The position numbers were made by a program, and so were the translations under genes. Below, piece by piece: positions 1 to 5,723 of a DNA stretch of 11,271 nt. Source of the stretch: Bacillota bacterium (GTDB taxonomy: Bacteria > Bacillota > Sulfobacillia > JAJZYS01 > JAJYTV01); the NCBI GenBank assembly GCA_021792885.1, contig JAJYTV010000029.1:1-11271 (forward strand), given 5' to 3'. Position 1 is the first letter of the stretch. Every line of letters starts with the position of its first letter. Under the pieces are notes generated by a model. That model worked only from the letters and a program-made list of their open reading frames with translations. It was not told the origin of the DNA and ran no database searches.

Positions 1-719
1 TCCGCAGCCTGCGGCTGCGCCTTCTCGCCTTCACCGTTCTCGCCGCTGCGGGCGCAGCGCTCTGCCTCTTCTCCCTTTTGCGGCTCCTGGCCGCGGGCCC
101 GTCGGCATGGTGGGCCGCCCTGGCGCTCAGCGTGCTCGGCGCTGCAGGCGGATCGGGCGCGGCCGCGGGCGCGCGGCGCTCCCTCGACGTGCTGTCGGCC
201 GGCGCTGCAGGCGAGGCGGCGACGCGCGCGGTGCTCTCCCGGCTCGATGACCGCTTCACCGTCTTCTGCGACCTCTGGGTCGCGGCGCGCCAGCTCGACC
301 ATGTCGTCGTCGGCCCGACGGGCGTCTTCATCATCGAGACGAAGAACCTCAAGGGGAGCATCGAGGGCGCAACCCACGGCCGCGAAATCGTGCAGCGCAA
401 GACCGGGCGGGGTGGCAGCCGCTACGCGCGCCTCCACCCGAGCCCCATCGCCCAGCTGCGGACCCACGTACACCACCTCGAGGCGGCGCTGCGCAGGGAA
501 GGCCTGCACACCAGGGTACAGGGCGCCGTCTACTTCGCGCATCCGTCCGCACGCATCGCACTGGAGGGTAGCGACGTGCCGGTGTTCGCCGCTGGTGATG
601 GCGGCGCGGCACGCATGCTCGAATGGATCGCTCGCGGCGATGCCTCGCTGCCGAAGGTACAGCAGGATCTCGCCCTGCGCCTTCTGAAGTCTGCCGCGGC
701 GCGCCGCGACGCGCGCTAG
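1..719 (+). CDS. NERD-domain membrane-anchored protein, 5' end beyond window
   Basis: The frame is open from the left edge, so the true start probably lies outside; a TTG at 78 is a possible internal start but would remove a hydrophobic segment. Read from the edge, the protein begins with two hydrophobic stretches (about bases 18-95 and 102-165) separated by a short linker, so it is probably membrane anchored. A nuclease-related (NERD) domain follows: a Gly-Glu pair near base 210, the QLDHVVVGPTGVF block (Asp codon 297-299) and the IETKN block (Glu codon 336-338, Lys two residues later). This is the D...ExK arrangement of the PD-(D/E)XK nuclease fold. NERD proteins are presumed to act on nucleic acids, but the role of stand-alone bacterial ones is poorly known. 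The gene converges on the minus-strand enzyme gene and their stop codons overlap. Family confident, function not. Confidence 0.85.
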   Translation, partial: RSLRLRLLAFTVLAAAGAALCLFSLLRLLAAGPSAWWAALALSVLGAAGGSGAAAGARRSLDVLSAGAAGEAATRAVLSRLDDRFTVFCDLWVAARQLDHVVVGPTGVFIIETKNLKGSIEGATHGREIVQRKTGRGGSRYARLHPSPIAQLRTHVHHLEAALRREGLHTRVQGAVYFAHPSARIALEGSDVPVFAAGDGGAARMLEWIARGDASLPKVQQDLALRLLKSAAARRDAR

Positions 720-1720
720 GCCCCCGTTCCGGGGCGTGCTTCGCCGCCCAGGCGAATGCGCAGGCCGTGCCCCTGCGCGATCGCTTCGCGGTAGACGCGG
801 TGCGCAGCGGCGACGTCCTCGATGGCGAGGCCGAGCGACTTGAAGAGCGTGATCTCCTCGGGCGAGGTACGCCCCGTTCGGCTACCCGCGACGAGCTGCG
901 CGAGCTCGCCGCGCAGATGCCCTTCGGAGATCGCCCCCTCGCGCAGCGCGCCGAGGTAGTCTTCGGACTCCGCGCTCAGCGACTCGGCGCGGTCCGTAAA
1001 GAGAATGCTGCGGCTGATCGCCTGCGCGTCGAGTTCGCGGAAGGCGGGCGTCGAGGCCCCGACGGCGTTCACGTGCGCGCCGGGCTCGAGCCAGCGGCCA
1101 AGCAGCACGGGCTCACGGGCTGCGGTCAGGGTGCAGATGATCTGCGCGCCGCGCACGGGCAGCCCTTCGGCCCTTTCCGCCACGGCGGCGAAGGTCTGCG
1201 CGTGCGCCGCCGTGCGGCTGAAGACGCGCACCTCGCGGATCGCGCGCACCGTGCGGATCGCGCGCAGGTGCTCATGCGCCTGCTCGCCCGAGCCAAGCAG
1301 CGCGAGGACCTGCGCGTCCTCGCGCGCGAGGAGGCGGGTCGCGAGCGCGCTGGCGGCGGCCGTGCGGATGGCGGTGATCGCACCGGCGTCGACGATCGCG
1401 AGACAGCGCCCGTCCTCCGCGTCGTGCAGCACCACGACGCCCTGATGCGACGGCAGGCCCGCGCGGCTGTTCTCGGGAAAGACCGCAATCACCTTCGCCC
1501 CGAGCACCGCCGGGCGCCCGAGGAAGGCAGGCATCGCCGCGATCGCGCCCTGTTGGTCAGGGCGCCACGCGGCGACCCGCAGCGGCTGCACGGCGTTCTC
1601 CGCCGCCATCGCCGAAAAGGCCTCTTCGAGTGCCGCGATGGCGGCCTGGGGCGTCAGGATCGCCCGCACTTCCTGCGCGTCGAGCAGCAGGGTCTCGCCT
1701 TGTGCCAAGCCCCCCGTCAT
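716..1720 (-). CDS. Ornithine cyclodeaminase/mu-crystallin family enzyme, probable ketimine (imine) reductase
   Basis: 334 residues, the usual length for this family. The Rossmann NAD(P)-binding motif GSGEQA lies at residues 143-148, preceded by AIRTAAASALATRLL, which matches the family's conserved arginine segment (Arg119). Lys76 (GAKVI) fits the substrate-binding lysine. The block GAHVNAVGASTPAFRELD (residues 214-231) has Ser223 where true ornithine cyclodeaminases carry their catalytic Asp, and resembles the GAS-P-RELD form known in mu-crystallin ketimine reductase. The C-terminal TLFKSLGLAIEDVAAA is also typical. A cyclic-imine or ketimine reductase, or an alanine-dehydrogenase-like enzyme, is therefore likelier than ornithine deamination; this is inference. 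The ATG at 1720 overlaps the TGA of the upstream MFS gene by 4 nt (ATGA), so the two are probably translationally coupled and functionally linked. Confidence 0.88.
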   Translation of the reverse strand: MTGGLAQGETLLLDAQEVRAILTPQAAIAALEEAFSAMAAENAVQPLRVAAWRPDQQGAIAAMPAFLGRPAVLGAKVIAVFPENSRAGLPSHQGVVVLHDAEDGRCLAIVDAGAITAIRTAAASALATRLLAREDAQVLALLGSGEQAHEHLRAIRTVRAIREVRVFSRTAAHAQTFAAVAERAEGLPVRGAQIICTLTAAREPVLLGRWLEPGAHVNAVGASTPAFRELDAQAISRSILFTDRAESLSAESEDYLGALREGAISEGHLRGELAQLVAGSRTGRTSPEEITLFKSLGLAIEDVAAAHRVYREAIAQGHGLRIRLGGEARPGTGA

Positions 1721-2997
1721 GCGGAATCCTGCGCGCGGGCGGGACGCGCCTCGTAGCGGCCCATCACTGCTGGGAAGAGCACGACGTACCCGAGCTGCAG
1801 CAAAGACGCGGCGACGAACGGCAAGACGAGTTCTCCTGCGCCGATCAGCCAGCCGCCCACCGCCGGCCCGATCGCGGCCGGCAGGCCCCAGGAGAGGGCG
1901 TTCAGGCTGCTTGCGAGACCGCGCCTGCGGTCCCGCACGAGGCCGACGCTGAACGCCTGGCGAGCGCCCATGGAGCCTCGGTTCAGCACCGAGCGCAGGA
2001 CGTAGAGCACGGCGGCGAGGGCGAAGGACGGCATGAAGGGGATCGCGACGAGCAGCAGCACACCGACGGTGCGGGGCAGGACGATCGCGCGGATGAGTCC
2101 GACGCGCTCCGAGATCCGCCCGATCACGAGCGAGGATGCGCCAGTCAGGAAGAACGTGAGGGCGTAGACCGGTCCGATCGCTTCCGGCCCGACGCCGAAC
2201 TTCACGGAGAACCAGTAGGGCAGCAAGGGCGCGATCAGCCCGACGCCGAGCGCGTTGACCATGTTGACGACGGTCAGGGAGGCGAGCGCGCGGTTCTCGC
2301 GCCTCGTCACCGACTCCTCGCTGCGCACGGCGGACGGCGTCACCGGCTGCTCCGGCGCCGCCTTTCCCGGCGGCGTCTCCTGCAGGAGCCAGATCTGGCC
2401 GAGGTTCACGACGGCGATGACCAGATTCAGCAGGAAGAGCGGCAGGTAGGCGGAGGCGCCCGAGGCTCCGGGAATCATGTGGGGCAGGACAGCGGCGAGC
2501 AGGGATCCGATGCCCATGCCCCAGAACTGCAGGCCGGCGTTCAGGCTGAAGACCGTGCCGCGGCGAGCATCCGGCAGCGATTGGGCGAGCCAGGCCTGCT
2601 CCGCGGGCGCGAACGGGCCGGAACTGCCGTTCGCGCCTCGCCCGAAGCCGAAGAGCGCCGCCACGAGCGCGATCACCCAGGTCGCCGGGTAGGCCGCGAC
2701 GGCGCCCGTCCCTAGCACGAGCCCCGTCTCGTAGCCGAGCAGGAAGCCCTTGCGCCCAAGCCGGTCGCTCGTGACGCCGACGATCAGGCTGAGCAGCGCC
2801 CCCAGCAGCCCTCCGCCCATCAGCAGAAGCCCGATCTCCGGCGCCGTCCAGTGGCGTGCGCCGAGGTAGAGCGTAAAGTCGACCGCGAGTGCACCCTGGG
2901 CGATGCTGCGCAGGAAGCGGACGCTGATCAGCTGGCGCGCGACGGGGCCGAGGCTGTTCCACGACGCGCGCGAGTAGGGCGATGGACTCCTTGCCAA
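1717..2997 (-). CDS. MFS transporter
   Basis: 426 residues with about twelve hydrophobic segments and a longer polar central loop around residues 210-235 (KAAPEQPVTPSAVRSEESVTRR), the usual 6+6 layout of the major facilitator superfamily. The motif A loop between helices 2 and 3 reads GVTSDRLGRK (residues 74-83). The start chosen is TTG at 2997, because a perfect AAGGAGG (3005-3011) lies 7 nt upstream; no ATG or GTG in this frame fits as well. It is the first gene of a two-gene unit with the mu-crystallin-family enzyme, whose ATG overlaps its stop. This suggests import or export of that enzyme's substrate or product, for example an amino acid, cyclic imine or metallophore-like compound. Substrate cannot be read from sequence. 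Confidence 0.9.
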   Translation of the reverse strand: MARSPSPYSRASWNSLGPVARQLISVRFLRSIAQGALAVDFTLYLGARHWTAPEIGLLLMGGGLLGALLSLIVGVTSDRLGRKGFLLGYETGLVLGTGAVAAYPATWVIALVAALFGFGRGANGSSGPFAPAEQAWLAQSLPDARRGTVFSLNAGLQFWGMGIGSLLAAVLPHMIPGASGASAYLPLFLLNLVIAVVNLGQIWLLQETPPGKAAPEQPVTPSAVRSEESVTRRENRALASLTVVNMVNALGVGLIAPLLPYWFSVKFGVGPEAIGPVYALTFFLTGASSLVIGRISERVGLIRAIVLPRTVGVLLLVAIPFMPSFALAAVLYVLRSVLNRGSMGARQAFSVGLVRDRRRGLASSLNALSWGLPAAIGPAVGGWLIGAGELVLPFVAASLLQLGYVVLFPAVMGRYEARPARAQDSA

Positions 2998-3004
2998 TGC
3001 GGGG

Positions 3005-3011
3005 CCTCCTT
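3005..3011 (-). promoter_or_regulatory. Strong ribosome binding site fixing a TTG start
   Basis: On the minus strand this reads AAGGAGG, a full match to the anti-Shine-Dalgarno core, with 7 nt before TTG at 2997. It decides the start of the MFS transporter and shows that TTG initiation is used here. Confidence 0.85.
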
Positions 3012-3028
3012 GCCGTGATCACTTCCTT

Positions 3029-3057
3029 ATCGTAACGCGCATATTTCAGGAGCTCAA
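3029..3057 (-). promoter_or_regulatory. Candidate sigma-A-type promoter for the MFS/mu-crystallin-family pair
   Basis: On the minus strand a TTGAGC hexamer (3057-3052, 4/6 to TTGACA) is followed after exactly 17 bp by TACGAT (3034-3029, 4/6 to TATAAT). The short AT-richer patch between the two hexamers stands out in GC-rich DNA. Transcription would begin near 3022, about 25 nt before the TTG start. The gap to the preceding ferric-reductase-like gene (3085) has no convincing terminator, so read-through from that unit is also possible. Confidence 0.5.
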
Positions 3058-3084
3058 GCAGTTGCCACCCGGCACAGAAGAATC

Positions 3085-4209
3085 CTAGAAGCCGCTCCCA
3101 CCGTCTCCGCCACCGCCCCCTCCGTCGTCGCCCGAACCGACTCCGGGCTGCGACTGGGGTGCGCCCGGCTGCACCTGCAGCACGCCTTGCACCTGGTTGC
3201 CGCCGAGAACCGTGAGGCGCCCTGTGACGGTGAGTGGCCCTGTGCTGCCGCCCTGCAGCGTCGCGCCGAAGTTCCCTCCGTTCAGCTGCGTCAGGGAACC
3301 TTGGTAAAGGTTCGGCTGCGCAGCCGTGCCAAGGGATAGGCTGCTCGCGGTGATCTCCACCCCCCCGCTCTGCAGGGGCGTTCCCTGGAGAACGAGCGCC
3401 ATCTGCCCGTAGGGCCCGCTCGCCACCTGCAGGTTGAACTGGAGCGTGACGCTGCCTTGCGCGTTCGGCCCGATCTCGTTCACGGTGCCGCTGAAGTCGG
3501 CCTGGTACCCGCTGGGGAGCGATGTCGCCAATACGGAAGTGGAGGCAAGGCGGCTGCCCGACCCGTTGCCGCCATTCGCGATCGCGTTCCAGCCGGACCG
3601 CATCGGGCCGGTCGCGGCAAACGCCACGCCGGCCAGCGCCACCACCGCCGCGAGCGCCGCCCAGCCCGTAAACCGCTTGCCGCGCGCGCCCGCAGGCCGC
3701 AGAAGGCGTACGATGGTCAGGCCGACGACGGCCGCGGAGCTGACGCCGTAGATCGCGATCGCCCAGGTGGTACGGGAATCACTGCCGTCGCCAAGGCCGT
3801 GCAGCGTCGCGAGCAGCCAGACGACGAACGCGAGGTAATGCAGGCGCCGCCACCAGGCGAAGCCGATCTTCGGACGCAGCCAGCTGGTCGCGACCAGCGC
3901 GAAGCCGAGGTAGCCCGCGACGATGCCGAGGCCCATCCACAGGGGGCGGTAATGGCTGACGAAAGGCAGCAGGACCTCTCTTAAGGTGAACTTGGTGAAG
4001 GGGTCGATCCAGACCGAGAGGCCGTGGATCGCCGTGAAGATGCCGGCAAGGAGGACGGCGTACTGGTGCAGCTGGTCGTTCAGCAGGCGCGGCCACACTC
4101 GCCTCGACTGCCAGCGCTGGCTGAGCAGCAGGCCGAGCACGACCGCAATGGTGACGAGCCCGTATGCCGTGAAGCCGGACGCCCGGGCCGCGATCCACTG
4201 CCATTCCAA
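3085..4209 (-). CDS. Ferric-reductase-like transmembrane (bis-heme) protein with extracytoplasmic C-terminal domain
   Basis: 374 residues. Six hydrophobic helices are visible (about 10-29, 44-66, 90-110, 121-140, 148-168, 181-200). Two of them carry paired histidines: His48-x13-His62 and His124-x12-His137, the spacing by which NADPH-oxidase/ferric-reductase-type domains hold two stacked b hemes across a membrane. The SHYRPLWMGLG segment (85-95) is also family-like. Basic residues fall in loops 1-2, 3-4 and 5-6 (RWQSRR, RPK-WWRR, RLLRPAGARGKR), placing those inside and residues 200-374 outside. That outer part is low in charge, rich in Gly, Gln, Ser and Thr with alternating strand-like segments, and ends in a Gly/Asp-rich tail. 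No FAD/NAD(P)H reductase domain is attached. The start is TTG at 4209, with GAGGTG 9 nt upstream, only 3 nt after the ApbE stop. Probably a transmembrane electron conduit working with the flavin transferase. Confidence 0.85.
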   Translation of the reverse strand: MEWQWIAARASGFTAYGLVTIAVVLGLLLSQRWQSRRVWPRLLNDQLHQYAVLLAGIFTAIHGLSVWIDPFTKFTLREVLLPFVSHYRPLWMGLGIVAGYLGFALVATSWLRPKIGFAWWRRLHYLAFVVWLLATLHGLGDGSDSRTTWAIAIYGVSSAAVVGLTIVRLLRPAGARGKRFTGWAALAAVVALAGVAFAATGPMRSGWNAIANGGNGSGSRLASTSVLATSLPSGYQADFSGTVNEIGPNAQGSVTLQFNLQVASGPYGQMALVLQGTPLQSGGVEITASSLSLGTAAQPNLYQGSLTQLNGGNFGATLQGGSTGPLTVTGRLTVLGGNQVQGVLQVQPGAPQSQPGVGSGDDGGGGGGDGGSGF

Positions 4210-4212
4210 CGC

Positions 4213-5133
4213 TCAGTTCACCTCGCTTGCACCTGGCCAGCGTCCGATGCGCAGCACGTCTCCGCGGCCCGTCACCATCAGGCCTGAAAGTCCACGCTGG
4301 CGCAGGAACTCTGCGCCGGCCGCAGATCCCCGCAAAAACGCCGTCGTCGCGGCAACGTCCGCCTCGGCGCAGCTTCCCGCGACGACGGTCACGGTGCGCA
4401 GGCCGGTCTCGGCCGGGTAGCCTGTCGCAGGATCCAGTAGATGGTGGCGCTGCGCGCCGCCCTGCAGCCAGCGTCTGCGCTCGATGCCTGATGTCGCGAC
4501 CGCGCCGCGCTGCAGCGGGATCACCTCGCCCGGGAGACCAGCCATGCCGATGGGCCATGCGTCAGCTCCCTGCGGCAGGCCACGCACCGCGAGGTCGCCG
4601 CCGGCGTTGACGAGCGCTGTGAAGATCCCGTCCTCCTGCAGCGCGTCGAGAGCGGCATCGACCGCCATGCCCTTCGCTACGCCGCCGAGGTCGAGGCCGA
4701 CGCCCTCAGGCAGCGCGATCGTTCGCCACTGCGGTTCGATCCGCACGCTGCGCCAGTCTCCTCCCGGCCGGATCGGCTCCCCAAGCGGCGGGAGCTTCGC
4801 CTGCAGGATCGCCTCGAAGGTCTCCCGATAGCCGAGCCGTTCGATCTGGTAGAGGAGCGTCGGGTCGAAGGTGCCACCCGTCGCCTCGGCCCAGTGCAGA
4901 GCCGTCGCGACGGCCTTGAACAGAAGGTCGCTCGCGACGAACCGCTGTCCTGCGGAGCGGTTGAGCTGCGAAAGCTCGCTTTGTGGGCGAAACCGCGTCA
5001 AGGCATCGTCCCAGGCGTGGAACAGGCTCTGCACCACCGCACCCGCGGTCTCCAGCTCCGCAGCCTGCGCGTGCACCTCGACGGTCGTCCCCATCGAGGA
5101 GAAGCGCAGCGTGCCGAGCGCGGATTCGTCCAT
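4213..5133 (-). CDS. apbE: FAD:protein FMN transferase (ApbE family)
   Basis: 306 residues from ATG at 5133. ApbE uses FAD to attach FMN through a phosphoester bond to a Thr or Ser of a target protein, with Mg2+. All main family motifs are present: MGT (14-16), GGTFDPTL (86-93), DLGGVAKG (148-155), NAGGDL (176-181), HHLLDPATG (230-238) and the metal-site stretch ADVAATTAF (258-266). No signal peptide or lipobox is seen, so it probably acts in the cytoplasm or at the inner membrane face, unlike the lipoprotein forms. The start is set by TGATG: the ATG shares one base with the stop of the upstream small gene, no separate ribosome binding site is visible, and coupled translation is likely. A GTG one codon upstream is an alternative. 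The ferric-reductase-like gene follows after 3 nt, pointing to joint work in flavin- and heme-based electron transfer. Confidence 0.92.
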   Translation of the reverse strand: MDESALGTLRFSSMGTTVEVHAQAAELETAGAVVQSLFHAWDDALTRFRPQSELSQLNRSAGQRFVASDLLFKAVATALHWAEATGGTFDPTLLYQIERLGYRETFEAILQAKLPPLGEPIRPGGDWRSVRIEPQWRTIALPEGVGLDLGGVAKGMAVDAALDALQEDGIFTALVNAGGDLAVRGLPQGADAWPIGMAGLPGEVIPLQRGAVATSGIERRRWLQGGAQRHHLLDPATGYPAETGLRTVTVVAGSCAEADVAATTAFLRGSAAGAEFLRQRGLSGLMVTGRGDVLRIGRWPGASEVN

Positions 5134-5450
5134 CACGAAACCGACGTCTGGGTGAGCGGCTGCGACGTGCCGCCGCTGCCGAAGCCATAACCCTGGCTCG
5201 GGCTCTGAAATTGCGTTTGGTTGTTTCCTCCACCGCTTGGCGTCTGCGACTGCGTCGGCGTCGCCTGGCGGCTCGTCACCCCGACGACATCGTGGGATGC
5301 GGCCTGAGAGAGCACGACGAAGCCGATCGCCGCAACCCAGAACAAACCGCGCTTCAGCGAACGCGCCCGCTGCTGGGCCTGCTCTTTGCTCATTTCCGTC
5401 ACTTCGTGGCGATGGCCGCGTTCTGGGCGCATCCCTGCCACTTGGTCCAC
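5133..5450 (-). CDS. Small single-pass membrane protein with Gln/Ser/Thr/Gly-rich extracytoplasmic tail
   Basis: 105 residues if started at GTG 5450, which has an AAGGGGG site (5458-5464) 7 nt upstream. ATG at 5393 (86 residues) is an alternative with a poor binding site. Basic residues (RARSLKR, 28-34) precede one hydrophobic helix (about 36-52, GLFWVAAIGFVVLSQ), giving N-in/C-out topology. The outer tail of about 50 residues is low complexity: Gln, Ser, Thr, Pro and Gly with the segment QGYGFGSGG and almost no charge. No cysteine lipobox, CXXCH or FMN_bind motif is present. I do not recognise a named family. It is the first gene of the ApbE/ferric-reductase-like unit and its stop overlaps the apbE start, so it is very likely a partner of that system. 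Its tail resembles in composition the Gly-rich end of the ferric-reductase-like protein. A helix-anchored linker or a flavinylation acceptor are possibilities, both unproven. Confidence 0.7.
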   Translation of the reverse strand: MDQVAGMRPERGHRHEVTEMSKEQAQQRARSLKRGLFWVAAIGFVVLSQAASHDVVGVTSRQATPTQSQTPSGGGNNQTQFQSPSQGYGFGSGGTSQPLTQTSVS

Positions 5451-5457
5451 GATCGAT

Positions 5458-5464
5458 CCCCCTT
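5458..5464 (-). promoter_or_regulatory. Ribosome binding site favouring the GTG start at 5450
   Basis: The minus strand reads AAGGGGG, one mismatch from AAGGAGG, 7 nt before GTG at 5450. The same spacing is seen at the MFS gene (start 2997) and at the aminotransferase gene (start 7044). The ATG candidates at 5480 and 5393 lack a comparable site. Confidence 0.5.
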
Positions 5465-5621
5465 CGCCGAACGCTTGCATTGTGCCATGCGCGTCTTAGA
5501 GCAGGCTGAGGGCGCACCGAGCGCACTCAAAGGGCGTTTGCAGGAAGGATTGCCGCAAGGTCGAAGACCCACGCATTCCGTCTTCGGTTCGGAGGCTCAC
5601 ATGATCCTCTTAGAAGGCCTG

Positions 5622-5662
5622 GCCCGCATTCCAGCGACAGCGTTCGATTCTGGAGTGCGGGC
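5622..5662 (+). promoter_or_regulatory. Leader hairpin A upstream of the second MFS gene
   Basis: GCCCGCATTCCAG (5622-5634) pairs with CTGGAGTGCGGGC (5650-5662): 13 pairs around a 15-nt loop. The only non-Watson-Crick pair (T5629/G5655) is a G-U wobble in + strand RNA but an A/C mismatch in minus-strand RNA, which argues for a + strand transcript. No T-run follows, so it is not a standard terminator. It shares bases 5657-5662 with the next hairpin. Confidence 0.5.
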
Positions 5663-5701
5663 GTAACGGCGCAGCGGCTTTAGCGGCTTCTTTGCGCCCG
5701 T
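5657..5701 (+). promoter_or_regulatory. Leader hairpin B, overlapping hairpin A and just before the ribosome binding site
   Basis: Bases 5657-5666 (GCGGGCGTAA) pair with 5692-5701 (TTGCGCCCGT): 10 pairs, two of them G-U in + strand RNA. The loop contains a tandem AGCGGCTT repeat (5673-5680 and 5682-5689). Because A and B both need 5657-5662, they cannot form together. B ends 8 nt before the AAAGGTGA ribosome binding site of the MFS gene at 5724. The rest of the 5451-5723 gap must hold promoters for both divergent units, but I found no convincing hexamer pair. Confidence 0.4.
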
Positions 5702-5723
5702 CGCATACGAAAGGTGACGGGTT

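Noticed and set aside
623..2715. Long + strand frames opposite the enzyme and MFS genes.
   Set aside because: Charged, Arg/Glu/Asp-rich translations with no recognisable domain, typical antisense shadows in GC-rich DNA.
716..3022. A single 768-residue minus-strand reading frame that looks like a fusion protein ending in the mu-crystallin-family domain.
   Set aside because: Its first 430 or so residues are the Arg/Pro/Ala-rich shadow of the MFS gene in another frame. The MFS frame has clear helices and its own ribosome binding site, and the enzyme has its own ATG at 1720.
5576..5605. TTCCGT and CATGAT 18 bp apart as a + strand promoter for the second MFS gene.
   Set aside because: The -35 hexamer match is too poor to list as a feature, although the position would suit a transcript carrying both leader hairpins.
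5640..5662. A GTTCGATTC resembling a tRNA T-loop, suggesting a tRNA end or attachment site.
   Set aside because: The flanking bases do not form a 5-bp T-stem, no acceptor, D or anticodon arms are found, and the motif is largely the loop of hairpin A.
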